Part shown: positions 18,533 to 27,109 of the stretch, in pieces
Layout of the letters: every line of letters begins with the position of its first letter
Position numbering within the stretch: the first letter of the stretch is position 1
DNA from: Gammaproteobacteria bacterium
GTDB taxonomy: Bacteria > Pseudomonadota > Gammaproteobacteria > Steroidobacterales > Rariloculaceae
Direction: 5' to 3'
Length of the DNA: 64,000 nt
NCBI GenBank assembly: GCA_022819855.1
Contig: JAJEGN010000005.1
Location: 133,724 to 197,723, forward strand
Translations under genes and position numbers: made by a program
Notes under the pieces: generated by a model
Seen by the model: the letters and a program-made list of their open reading frames with translations, nothing else
The model's database searches: none
Told to the model about the DNA's origin: nothing

Positions 18533-19582
18533 TTAGCTGCGTGCGCGTTTGCGGGCCAGGAAGAAGAACATCGGAGTAAACACGCCGGATTCGCCGCCGT
18601 CGACCAGTGCGTCCGCTGCCGCGTTCAGCAACGTGCTGACCTGGGTGGTGCCCTCCGGAACCACGCGCAGGCTCTCCGCGGCCCGCAACGTCAGATTGGT
18701 CAGGGCCCGGCCGGCCGGTGTGCGCGGAATGCTCGCAAGGCTGAGGTCGCGGCCTTGCAGGGCGCGGTACCAGGGCGTTTCCGGATCCGAATCGGGGGCG
18801 AGGTCGCGGGCTTCGAGAAGCTCGAAGCCGGCCTTGCTCAATGCGGCGCGAATCTCCGCGCTACCGGAGAGATCCGGTAGCCCGTCCCCGACCATGATGT
18901 CGCTTCTGATCCGCAGATGCTTGGTGTTCCGCGGATCGAACTCCTTGGTGAGACACCACTCGTAAGCTGCGAAACAGGCGCCGGGGCGCAGGACGCGGAG
19001 GATTTCGCCGTACGCCCCTGCCTTGTCCGGCGCGTGGGGCATGGACTCGATGGCAAACGCGGCATCGAAACTGTTGTCGCCTTCCGGAATCTGCATGTAG
19101 TCGCCGTGGATGAAGCGGCACAGCGGCCGGACATCATCCGTGTGCAGTTGCGCACGCTCGATCTGGTAGGCGTTGTTGTTGATGCCGACGAAACTGGCTC
19201 CGGAATGGCGGGCCAGGTTACCCATCGGCCCCCCGACGCCGCAGCCCACGTCGAGAACCTGCATCCCCGGTTTCAGGGCCAGCCGCTCGGCGAGAAAGTG
19301 TTGATGCCTCATGAGCGACGCCTTGAAGCTCTCGCCCCGGCGTCGCGGCGCAAAATGAAAGGACTGACCCCAGCCGAATTCGTAGAAGTCGGTCACAAGG
19401 TCGTAGTAGCGATTCACGAGCGACTGATAGCGCGCTTTCCTGCTCTCAAGCCCCGCTTCGTAGATTGCACTGTATTCGTCGACCACCGACTTGACTTCAT
19501 CCGGGGCTAGATCGCCGAGGGAAGGGGAACGCGAGCGTTGCACCGGCTTGCGGGGACGTTGATCGTCTGGCTGTGCTTGCAT
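18533..19582 (-). CDS. Sterol C-24 methyltransferase (SMT/Erg6 family)
   Basis: The 349-residue product has the Erg6/SMT region I signature YYDLVTDFYEFGWGQSFHF near residues 59-77, rich in aromatic residues for sterol binding. The SAM-binding VLDVGCGVGGP motif follows, then AIESMPHAPDKAGAY, FAAYEWCLTKEFDP and IMVGDGLPDL, and a C-terminal sterol methyltransferase domain. SMTs transfer a methyl group from SAM to C-24 of the sterol side chain. It is the last biosynthetic gene of the cluster. Tocopherol methyltransferases share the SAM motifs but not the YEFGWG segment or the YEWCLT element, so the sterol assignment is strong. C-24 methylation by bacterial SMTs is established for some species; substrate and number of methylations here are not known. 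Confidence 0.9.
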   Translation of the reverse strand: MQAQPDDQRPRKPVQRSRSPSLGDLAPDEVKSVVDEYSAIYEAGLESRKARYQSLVNRYYDLVTDFYEFGWGQSFHFAPRRRGESFKASLMRHQHFLAERLALKPGMQVLDVGCGVGGPMGNLARHSGASFVGINNNAYQIERAQLHTDDVRPLCRFIHGDYMQIPEGDNSFDAAFAIESMPHAPDKAGAYGEILRVLRPGACFAAYEWCLTKEFDPRNTKHLRIRSDIMVGDGLPDLSGSAEIRAALSKAGFELLEARDLAPDSDPETPWYRALQGRDLSLASIPRTPAGRALTNLTLRAAESLRVVPEGTTQVSTLLNAAADALVDGGESGVFTPMFFFLARKRARS

Positions 19583-19719
19583 GGCGTGGCTACCGTACGT
19601 GGCTCACAGGGGGGAATCAACAAGTCCGGCGGGCGAATGAACGGGTCTGAATCGCACAGCTTCGGACAGGCGCTCGTGCCATGCGAGATCGGGGATGGCG
19701 CGCCGAAGGCTCGTTGCGG

Positions 19720-21096
19720 TCATGCTTTCTTCAGCCGCCAACCGTGCATCAGCCGCCCGTAGAAATTGAACCAGTTCCGCGCGGCCGAGTCCTCGAACGG
19801 ATAGTCCGCGCCGAGCTGTCGCGCCGTGACGAGGCCGGTCACGAAACAGGTTTCCTGGCTGTTGATGAGCGTGTGGGCGCCGCAGTGCCAGGTCCGCCGC
19901 CTGCCCTGGATGAAGCGGAACATGGGGACCAGAAAGGTTACGTGACGCACGTCGTGCACGATGTGCTGGAACCACCACTTCCTCACGATCTTGCCTTCAT
20001 CGATGCGACTGACCGGGTTGTAGGTCACCAGGCACGGCTTGTCCGAGCGCTTCGCCCAGGGCTGCTGGTTGTGCATGATGTACGTGATCTCGTAATTGTC
20101 CGGCCGCACGCCGTACTGCTCGATGTGGTTGCTCCGGGTGTCGAGAGGTCTCGCCTCGTTGTCCGGCAGAACCGAAGCATCGTGGTGAACGACCGTGTGG
20201 TTGTGCAGCTCGCTCTCGTAGCGGATCGACGAGAGCAGCCAGCGTTCCAGGAAGGTCGGCTTGTCGAGGGCCATGAGCGTCTGGTTCGCGTTGCAGGCGA
20301 AGACGACGTCGTCGAAGGTCTCCGTGTTGCCGTTCTCGTCCTGCACGACGACGCCGGAGTGGCCCCGGAGGACCTTGCGGACCGGCCGATCGAGGTAAAT
20401 CCTGTCCCTGAACCCGGCCGACATCGCTTCATGGACGCGCCGCGTGCCCTGGTCCCAGGTCTGCATGGGCGTGGCCTTCTCGATGTCGAAGAACTCGAGG
20501 TACCGGGAAAAGAGCGACGCCGGCATGTCGAACACGTTCGTCGCCATGAGGAAGTTGACGAACATGGGTTTGAGTACCTTGTAGCGGAAGTCGCCGGAGA
20601 ACCCGCCGAAGTTGAGCAGCGTGCCCATGCTGACGTAGTTGAAGGGATTGAGCGCGTTCAGCAGTCGCGACCTCGACCGGTTGAGCCGGCCGAAGCGGTG
20701 CAGGCGTTTCAGGAGTTTCTGGAACCGCTCGATTTCATCCTGCAGCTCGCGCCTGATGTCCGAATCCATGTCGTGGGCGTAGATGCCGCCGCGATATTTC
20801 ACGCTGTAGCTGAACCGGGTATCGACGAGCCCGATGCCGTGTTGCCGCATGAAGAGCAGGATGTGGTGGTAGACCGAGGGGATGCAGGCCGTGACGGAGA
20901 TGTCGAACGGGATCGAGCTGCCGTCGTCCTGCGGCATGTCGGCCGTGATCGCGTTGCCGCCGATCTCCGGCCGCGCCTCGTAGACGCGGAAATCGAAGCG
21001 GTCGGGGTGCCGGTGCAGCGCCCAGGCCACGCCCAGCCCTGAAACTCCCGCACCGATGATGGCGATCCTTCTCGGCTGCGTGCCGTGCCTGGTCAT
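19720..21096 (-). CDS. FAD-dependent oxidoreductase (NAD_binding_8 / amine-oxidase type)
   Basis: From the ATG at 21096, the 458-residue product starts with a dinucleotide-binding motif RIAIIGAGVSGLGVAWAL and YEARPEIGGNA. SVTACIPSVYHH, a GTRRVHEAM segment, VVFACNANQTL and a C-terminal FVTGLVTARQLGADYP typical of the FAD-binding strand follow. It resembles the FAD oxidoreductases often found beside cyclopropane-fatty-acid-type methyltransferases. Here it lies between the cyclase fusion and the sterol methyltransferase, so a redox step on the sterol side chain or ring is plausible but unproven. It is not a DHCR24-type (FAD_binding_4) reductase. A 96-nt gap separates it from the fusion gene. Confidence 0.75.
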   Translation of the reverse strand: MTRHGTQPRRIAIIGAGVSGLGVAWALHRHPDRFDFRVYEARPEIGGNAITADMPQDDGSSIPFDISVTACIPSVYHHILLFMRQHGIGLVDTRFSYSVKYRGGIYAHDMDSDIRRELQDEIERFQKLLKRLHRFGRLNRSRSRLLNALNPFNYVSMGTLLNFGGFSGDFRYKVLKPMFVNFLMATNVFDMPASLFSRYLEFFDIEKATPMQTWDQGTRRVHEAMSAGFRDRIYLDRPVRKVLRGHSGVVVQDENGNTETFDDVVFACNANQTLMALDKPTFLERWLLSSIRYESELHNHTVVHHDASVLPDNEARPLDTRSNHIEQYGVRPDNYEITYIMHNQQPWAKRSDKPCLVTYNPVSRIDEGKIVRKWWFQHIVHDVRHVTFLVPMFRFIQGRRRTWHCGAHTLINSQETCFVTGLVTARQLGADYPFEDSAARNWFNFYGRLMHGWRLKKA

Positions 21097-21192
21097 GCCT
21101 GACTGCCGCGCCACCACCGCCCCGGAATGGCCTGGCGGGTATCCCACGACACTGAAACAGGACAGGGCATGGCATGCAGGCCGCGACGACGC

Positions 21193-24100
21193 TCAGCCGG
21201 TCGCGTCGGCGGAACGGCCGACGGGTGTCGTCAGGTCGAGCCGCGCCCGGCGCCTTCGCTCGTAGAGACCGAGCGCATGCAGGGGGAAGTACTGTCGGTA
21301 CAGGACGTAGTCGAGCAGCGCCGTGCGGAAGAACACGCCGGCCATGTCCTGTTTGGGCCATGTGCCGTCCTTGTCCTGTGACGCCATCAGAAAGCGCACG
21401 CCGCGCGAAATCGCCGTCCAGTTCGAATCGCCCGCTTCGATCAGCGCGATCAGCGCCCAGGCGGTCTGAATGACCTGGCTCTCGGTGTGAGGGACGTAAC
21501 GACCGGTCAGGCAGCCGCTGTGGTGTTCGCCCCACCCTCCGTCCTCGCGCTGGCGGTCGAGCAGCCAGCGACAGGCCAGGCGCAGGGCCGGGTCGCCGGG
21601 ATGGGCGCCGGCAGCGACCAGCCCCCTGATACCGAAGAAAGTGCCATAGATGAACTGCACGCCCCAGACGCCGCGCCAGGAGCCGTCGCGTGCCTGGCTG
21701 CGGCGCAGCCACGCGGCGGCCCGTGACATGGCGTCGGTCACGGCGCTGTCCGCAAGTTGCGGGAACTGCCTGCGGCAGGCGGCGAGCGCCGCGATGCACG
21801 ACGCCGTGCACTCGACGTAGGAATGCTCGGTCATCGATTCGCCGAACATCTCGGCGGGATTCAGCCACTCCAGACCGATCCTCGAGCGCCGCGCCTCGTA
21901 GCTGCCGAAACCGCCGTTGCGGTTCTGGCCGCGCAACATGAACCGCACGGCATCGCCGAGCATTTCCGCGTCGGCGGCCTGTCCGCCGGCGGCGAGGATC
22001 CCGAGCACCGCTTCGGCGGTACAGTCGCTCACCGGCCAGCCGTGCCATGCGCCGGGGAAACACCAGCCGCCCCTGGGGTCGGTCCGGAACGCTTCGCGGA
22101 ATCCCTCGAAGCTCGTGCCGATCTGCTGCTGGCGGAGGAAGTGCGAGCCGCGGCGCAGCGCCTGGCGAGCTTCGCTGGCCGCGTCGCATTCGGACGCCGT
22201 GGCGAGCGCCTGCAGCGCGAAGCCGGTATCCCAGGAACTGCTTCGGGCTCCCGTGACTCGCGCGCCAAGCTCTTCGTCCTCCCAGAGCCAGCCATCGAGC
22301 TTCGCGAACGCCCGGCGGCAATCGCTGTCGTCCGGATCGTCGAGCCACAGGGCCAGGATGTTGAGAAAACCGCTGACCGGAGAGATGCTCGCGTGGTTTG
22401 TCGATCGCAGCTCCCACCGGATCTGCCGGCGCAGCGCTTCCAGGCAGCGGGCGCGCAGGCGTTTGCCGTGAAATCGTTCGATGACACGGGCAAGCCGGTA
22501 GCCGGCTCTGAGCCACACGCCCGGCCGCCTGAACAGGTCGGCTTCCCGCAAGCGATTGCGGGCCGCGGAAAAATCGACGTTGTCGAAACCCTGCGGATAC
22601 AGCTCCTGCCGCAGGGATTCGATCAGGGGCGTGACGGGCGCCTGGAACCGATGGGGCCAGATCGACGCCATCGCCATGTAGATGAGGCGCGTATGGCAGT
22701 ACCAGTTCGAGGGGTGCAGGGCGACCCGGCGCGGCATGCTCCACAGTTCAGGCAGGATGGCGTGGACCCCGCGCCACTCGTAGAGATTGAGGAGCGCGAG
22801 CCAGAACTTGCCCCAGCTCGGAATCGCGACGACGCCCTCGGCCTGCAGGAAGCGCAGGGCCCGTTCGATCAGCGGATCGTCCCGCTCGACACCGAGCAGT
22901 CTCGCCGCGACGTAGACCAGCGTGGTCACGAAGAGCTGCGGCGGCGAGTGTTCGTGCATTCCCCAGCCGCCGCCTGCAAGACGGGTATGTTCGAAGGAGC
23001 GCAGCACGCGCCTGCGCCGGCCGGGTTCGAGCGGCTCCCCCATCAGGTGGTGCAGCAGCACGTATTGCGCGGTCAGCATGGGGCACCAGACCATCTCGCC
23101 TTCCCAGGCGCCATCCTCGCCCTGCAGCGCCAGCAGGCGCGCGATTGCGCTGCGCAATGCCGGTCCCGCATCCGCTGACGCCGCTTCCTTCGGGCGGTTC
23201 GGACTGGAAGCGCCGGGGTTCGATGGCATGGAGATCAGAAACGCGCGGCTCAGCGTGCGGCGGGCCTGCCGATCTTCCATTCCGCCGCGACGTTTGACCT
23301 TGCGCAGCTTCTGCAAGCCGCGCACGAGCCAGCGCAGACGACGACCCAGCGGGTAAACGACATCGCGGGCCCGGCGCCAGGCGAGACGGTCGAACGACCG
23401 CGGAACGGAGCTGGCCATCGCCCGGACCACGGTGGCGGACAGCGCGAGCCCGAGGTGAATGATCGAGGTGTCTTCACAGGCGAGCAGCCGCATGGTCCGG
23501 TCGCGGACCACGCGATGCGTCCGCCAGTTGCGGTAGATCGCGTTCCTGAGCGCCACGCACTCGAAACGATGATCGGCAAAGACCTCGTAGAGCCCCATGG
23601 CGAGAAGCTCCGGCGCGCGGATCGCCATAAATCGCCTGGCGGTGAACTGCTTGAAATTCCTGCCCCCGGCCAGCATGAGAGCGTCTTCGAAGCCAAGCGT
23701 CATCCCGACCGCCGTCATGGGATGGTAGTGCCCGGCGGCATCGCCGATGAGCACGCGCCGCGGAGTCCCGTAGCTGATGCGCGGCCTGAGCTCGTTGGCT
23801 GCCGCATGAAACCGTCCGGCCCTGAGCGCTGCGATGAACCCGGGCCGCAGTGCTTCCGGCAGAAAGGCGGCGTAGGAGTCGGCGAGCAGGCCGATCCGAT
23901 CGCGGGGCGACCAATGGTCGAGCGGCACATCGACGACGACTCGGGCGCGGTCCTCGCCGAGGGGATAGACGAGAATCGGACCCGGACCGCCAAGCACGAC
24001 CTGACCGAAGCCCTGCGGCTCGAGGTTCACGCCTTCGACCGATACGCCGACCATCCGCGAGCAGGTCATCCGCTGCGTCGGCAGGCCGAGGGAACGGCGC

Positions 24101-24588
24101 ACGATCGAGGCCCGCCCGTCGGCGCCGACGATCCGGGCCGCCGTCAGGGATTCATCGAGGCGGTCGCGGGAGAAGACGATCTTTTCGTCTTCGACTGCCG
24201 TGACGCGTGCGTTGAGGTGGAAGTCGATAGCCGGCTCGTTCCCGATCGCTTCATGCAGTCCCGCCACGAGCGCGTCATGCTCGCATACCAGCGCACGGGA
24301 TGAGTTCGGATAGGGAAGCACTATGGGCTCGGAACGGTCTTCCGGGAACACCACGAAACCCTGACCGGCGCTGCTGTGGACCGGCGCAGCGAACGAGATC
24401 CCGAAGTCGCGCAACATCTTCGCCGCCGGCGGATGCAGCCACTCCCCCGCCAGGCGCGTGGCAGCCTTCGGATTGGCTTCGAGCAGGGCGACGCGGGCGC
24501 CCTTGCGCGCGTGGGCCAGCGCGCAGACGCTGCCGACCGGGCCTGCGCCGACGATGGCGATGTCATAGCGGAGCGAAGCGGCGCTCAT
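21193..24588 (-). CDS. Squalene epoxidase-oxidosqualene cyclase fusion
   Basis: One uninterrupted 1131-codon frame encodes two enzymes. Residues 1-430 are a squalene monooxygenase: FAD motif IVGAGPVGSV at 12-21, VGADGRAS at 154-161 and GDAAGHYHPMTAVGMT at 282-297, ending in a basic hydrophobic tail. A linker of about 50 residues follows. Residues 480-1131 are an oxidosqualene cyclase: WYCHTRLIYM at 629-638, the catalytic VSDCTAE at 853-859 (D855, C856), and QW-type repeats such as DGSWRGVWG and DGGWGE. Squalene-hopene cyclases carry DxDDTA instead, so this is the oxidosqualene class. Met437 and Met454 could be internal starts but lack well-placed ribosome sites. The start overlaps the CYP51 stop by 4 nt. 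The combined reaction would be squalene to 2,3-oxidosqualene to a protosterol. Confidence 0.9.
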   Translation of the reverse strand: MSAASLRYDIAIVGAGPVGSVCALAHARKGARVALLEANPKAATRLAGEWLHPPAAKMLRDFGISFAAPVHSSAGQGFVVFPEDRSEPIVLPYPNSSRALVCEHDALVAGLHEAIGNEPAIDFHLNARVTAVEDEKIVFSRDRLDESLTAARIVGADGRASIVRRSLGLPTQRMTCSRMVGVSVEGVNLEPQGFGQVVLGGPGPILVYPLGEDRARVVVDVPLDHWSPRDRIGLLADSYAAFLPEALRPGFIAALRAGRFHAAANELRPRISYGTPRRVLIGDAAGHYHPMTAVGMTLGFEDALMLAGGRNFKQFTARRFMAIRAPELLAMGLYEVFADHRFECVALRNAIYRNWRTHRVVRDRTMRLLACEDTSIIHLGLALSATVVRAMASSVPRSFDRLAWRRARDVVYPLGRRLRWLVRGLQKLRKVKRRGGMEDRQARRTLSRAFLISMPSNPGASSPNRPKEAASADAGPALRSAIARLLALQGEDGAWEGEMVWCPMLTAQYVLLHHLMGEPLEPGRRRRVLRSFEHTRLAGGGWGMHEHSPPQLFVTTLVYVAARLLGVERDDPLIERALRFLQAEGVVAIPSWGKFWLALLNLYEWRGVHAILPELWSMPRRVALHPSNWYCHTRLIYMAMASIWPHRFQAPVTPLIESLRQELYPQGFDNVDFSAARNRLREADLFRRPGVWLRAGYRLARVIERFHGKRLRARCLEALRRQIRWELRSTNHASISPVSGFLNILALWLDDPDDSDCRRAFAKLDGWLWEDEELGARVTGARSSSWDTGFALQALATASECDAASEARQALRRGSHFLRQQQIGTSFEGFREAFRTDPRGGWCFPGAWHGWPVSDCTAEAVLGILAAGGQAADAEMLGDAVRFMLRGQNRNGGFGSYEARRSRIGLEWLNPAEMFGESMTEHSYVECTASCIAALAACRRQFPQLADSAVTDAMSRAAAWLRRSQARDGSWRGVWGVQFIYGTFFGIRGLVAAGAHPGDPALRLACRWLLDRQREDGGWGEHHSGCLTGRYVPHTESQVIQTAWALIALIEAGDSNWTAISRGVRFLMASQDKDGTWPKQDMAGVFFRTALLDYVLYRQYFPLHALGLYERRRRARLDLTTPVGRSADATG

Positions 24589-25991
24589 CGGAAGACGCCC
24601 GTTTGCGAGCGGCGGCGGTAGCGGAGCCGGCAGGGCGCCCTGGGACCCGTCACCCAGCTACCGTAGTTCGGGGCGGGAACGGCGGTCTCGAGTTCGAAGT
24701 CGAAGCGGTCGAGCAATACTGTCCAAATGGCCTTCAGCTGCAGGATGGCGAAGTTCTTGCCCATGCACCGATGTTTGCCGCCGCCGAAGCCGATCAGGGC
24801 ATAGTGGTGCTGCTTGTCCTCGCTGGCCGGGGGAGCGAATCGCTCCGGGTCGAAGCGCTGGGGGTCCGCGAATACGTGGGGCAGGCGGTGAGAAACGGCC
24901 GGCGACACCATGGCGAGCGTGCCGGCAGGCACCGTGTAGCCGGCGTAATCCAGGGGCTTGAGCACCTTGCGGACCAGCAATATCAGCGGTGGATGCAGGC
25001 GCTCGCATTCGCGCACGCTGCGCTCGAGAGCCTGTTGCCGCTTGAGGCTCGCGAGATCCATGGTCCCCGATTCGCGGTAGACCGCCTCGATTTCCTCCCT
25101 GACGCCTGCGACGCAGCCGGGCTCCGCGGCGAACGCGAGGCCCATCCAGCTCGCGAGCACGGCGCTCGTGTGCTGGCCCGCGAACAACACGGTCAGCAGG
25201 ATGCCGGTGATCTCGTCGTCACCGAGCACTCGGCCGTCCTTGTAGCGGGCCTGCATGAGCGTGTGCATGAAGTCCTCGGGCGCCGCTCCCGAGCGCCGCC
25301 GTTCCGCCATGATCGCGCCGAGTATCGCGGCGATCCTGCGCCGCGCGCGGTCGCGCCTGCGGTGCGCCGGTATGGGCAGTCTGGGCAGGAAGAACCCCAG
25401 GGCGTTGATGCCCTCCTGCAGGTCGTGATAGGCCGCGGCGAACCCCGAATCCACCTGGTCGCGGACTTCCTGTCCGAGCAGGCAGCGGCTCGCGATATTG
25501 ACGGTGAGTTCGTTCATCGCGGTCGGCAGGTCGACTTCGCCGGCGTCGCCCAGGGCGTCGGCGAACTGCGAGACCTCCTCGAACATGATGCGGGCGAACC
25601 GGCGCATCGCGGCTTCGCGCAGCGCCGGATACAGGAAGCCCAACTGCTCGGCCATGATCTCGGGCGCGACGTCGTAAGCCACGCCGCGGCCGAAGATCGG
25701 CACGGTGAACTGGTAGACGGCCCTGGCGTCGAGCTGGTCTTCGGGCGCCCGGAAATAGCAGTCGTGAGCTTCGAGACCCGTGAACAGAACGAACTCGCGG
25801 GGGCCGAGCCGGAAGCGGGCGAGTTCGCCGTGTTCGCGCCAGCAGCGGCTCAGCATCGCGACCGGATCCCGCTGAAACTCGGGCAGGTGGCCGAGCAGGG
25901 GCCAGCCGCCGGAGAGTTCCGGAATCGGCTTCGCCGCCGCCACGGGTTCGGCCGAACTCAGGGTCGCTGCAGTGTCGGACCGGCGTGCCAA
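24585..25991 (-). CDS. cyp51: Sterol 14-alpha-demethylase, cytochrome P450 family 51
   Basis: Starting at TTG 25991 the product has 468 residues. CYP51 hallmarks are YQFTVPIFGRGVAYD (93-107, the B-C loop signature), FAGQHTS (270-276, in place of the usual AGxDT of other P450s), the ExxR helix ECERLHPP and the haem loop FGGGKHRCMGKNF with Cys409. It removes the 14-alpha methyl group of lanosterol-type sterols. No ferredoxin domain is fused at the C terminus, unlike the Methylococcus enzyme, and no ferredoxin gene is in the cluster. The TTG start is 6 nt after the preceding stop; no ATG or GTG fits better, so the exact start is uncertain. It overlaps the next gene by ATGA. Confidence 0.93.
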   Translation of the reverse strand: MARRSDTAATLSSAEPVAAAKPIPELSGGWPLLGHLPEFQRDPVAMLSRCWREHGELARFRLGPREFVLFTGLEAHDCYFRAPEDQLDARAVYQFTVPIFGRGVAYDVAPEIMAEQLGFLYPALREAAMRRFARIMFEEVSQFADALGDAGEVDLPTAMNELTVNIASRCLLGQEVRDQVDSGFAAAYHDLQEGINALGFFLPRLPIPAHRRRDRARRRIAAILGAIMAERRRSGAAPEDFMHTLMQARYKDGRVLGDDEITGILLTVLFAGQHTSAVLASWMGLAFAAEPGCVAGVREEIEAVYRESGTMDLASLKRQQALERSVRECERLHPPLILLVRKVLKPLDYAGYTVPAGTLAMVSPAVSHRLPHVFADPQRFDPERFAPPASEDKQHHYALIGFGGGKHRCMGKNFAILQLKAIWTVLLDRFDFELETAVPAPNYGSWVTGPRAPCRLRYRRRSQTGVFR

Positions 25992-25999
25992 GCTTGCTC

Positions 26000-27109
26000 T
26001 CAGTAGACGAACGGAACCATCGAATACGGGACCCGCTTCTTGTAGCGCCGCCAGAGTTCCCCGTACTTGGCCTGGCAGCGGCGATCGTCGCGCCGGGAGC
26101 GATGCGACAGGAGGGCTGCAAGCCACGCGGGCAGCACATAGGGCGCCCAGGAGGCAAACCCGCTGGTCAGGGCGAACGAGAGGTAGACGCAGATCTCGCC
26201 GGTATAGTTGAGGTGCCGGCCGATCCCCCAGAACCCGGAAACGAGCAGGCGCCCGTCGAGCGTCTCGGCAGGCTTCCCCCAGATCGCGGTTTCGTGGTTG
26301 CGCTTGAAGCGGTGCTTCTGGCCGTTGGCGCCGCGAAACATCCAGAAGCCGAACACGTACAGCGCGACGATCGCGACGGCCGCAGCGGGGCTCAGCGGCG
26401 GCCCGGACGCGTCCACGAGCCACCAGCCGACGATGCAGTAGAAGAACGGCACGAGCACGTAGTCGCCCCAGACGAGCATCCAGCCGAACCGCTCGCTGAT
26501 GATGTCCCAGGTGTGGACCATGCCGCCTTCGAACTGGAAGTAGTTGAGCACGTACAGGAACGTGAAGACCTGGTAGAGCATCATCGCGAGCGTCAGTTCG
26601 CCGTGGGCCTCGTACTGGGCCACGGCGAACGACGCGTTGAAGAGCGCAAGCCCGATGAGCGAGGGGCGGTAGCTGAACATCTTGAGGTCCACGCCGAGCA
26701 CGGCGGGATTCAGTTCGGCGCCGACGAAGTAAGCCTTCCAGACGCCCTGCGGCGCGCCCGGCGATCGGGCGCCCCGCCAGTACAGCCAGCCCGAGAACGC
26801 GAACGCAAAGACGTTCGTCACCACGAACAGGGCAAGGAAGTGGGTATTCAGCGCCGACAGCGAGAACCAGCCAAGGAACTGGGCGAGCGCGGCCACGACC
26901 GCCGTCAGCAGGAACAGCGCCAGGCCGTTGAGCTTGTAGCTGATCGTTCTTCCGTCGAGTTCCGGCCCTTCGATGCGGCGTCCCGGTACGATCAGCGAAC
27001 CGAGAAACATGGCCACCAGGAACACCGCGAGCATCGCGGCGGCCGCCAGCAGCGTGCCGCCGGAGAGCGCGGTCAGGTTCGACGACAAGTCAGCCACCGG
27101 CGTAGCCAT
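26000..27109 (-). CDS. Sterol reductase, ERG4/ERG24 family (probable C-14 reductase)
   Basis: The 369-residue product is a polytopic membrane protein with about nine hydrophobic segments. It carries the two ERG4/ERG24 signatures: LLVSGFWGIGRHLNYTGEI at about 288-306, and a C-terminal DDRRCQAKYGELW followed by YKKRVPYSMVPFVY. These residues form the NADPH and sterol pocket in the methanotroph and mammalian homologues. Placed between CYP51 and the SdmA-like gene, it most likely reduces the delta-14 bond left by CYP51; a delta-7 (DHCR7-like) or delta-24 activity cannot be excluded from sequence alone. The start lies inside the upstream Rieske gene, overlapping it by 20 nt. Confidence 0.88.
   Translation of the reverse strand: MATPVADLSSNLTALSGGTLLAAAAMLAVFLVAMFLGSLIVPGRRIEGPELDGRTISYKLNGLALFLLTAVVAALAQFLGWFSLSALNTHFLALFVVTNVFAFAFSGWLYWRGARSPGAPQGVWKAYFVGAELNPAVLGVDLKMFSYRPSLIGLALFNASFAVAQYEAHGELTLAMMLYQVFTFLYVLNYFQFEGGMVHTWDIISERFGWMLVWGDYVLVPFFYCIVGWWLVDASGPPLSPAAAVAIVALYVFGFWMFRGANGQKHRFKRNHETAIWGKPAETLDGRLLVSGFWGIGRHLNYTGEICVYLSFALTSGFASWAPYVLPAWLAALLSHRSRRDDRRCQAKYGELWRRYKKRVPYSMVPFVY

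Noticed and set aside
20735..22744. Long open frame of about 670 codons antiparallel or out of frame within the cyclase/FAD oxidoreductase region
   Set aside because: Arginine- and proline-rich with no domain; a shadow of the high-GC cyclase coding sequence.
21193..23300. Cyclase as a squalene-hopene cyclase
   Set aside because: The catalytic segment is VSDCTAE, the oxidosqualene-cyclase form, not the DxDDTA of hopene cyclases, and it is joined to a squalene epoxidase.
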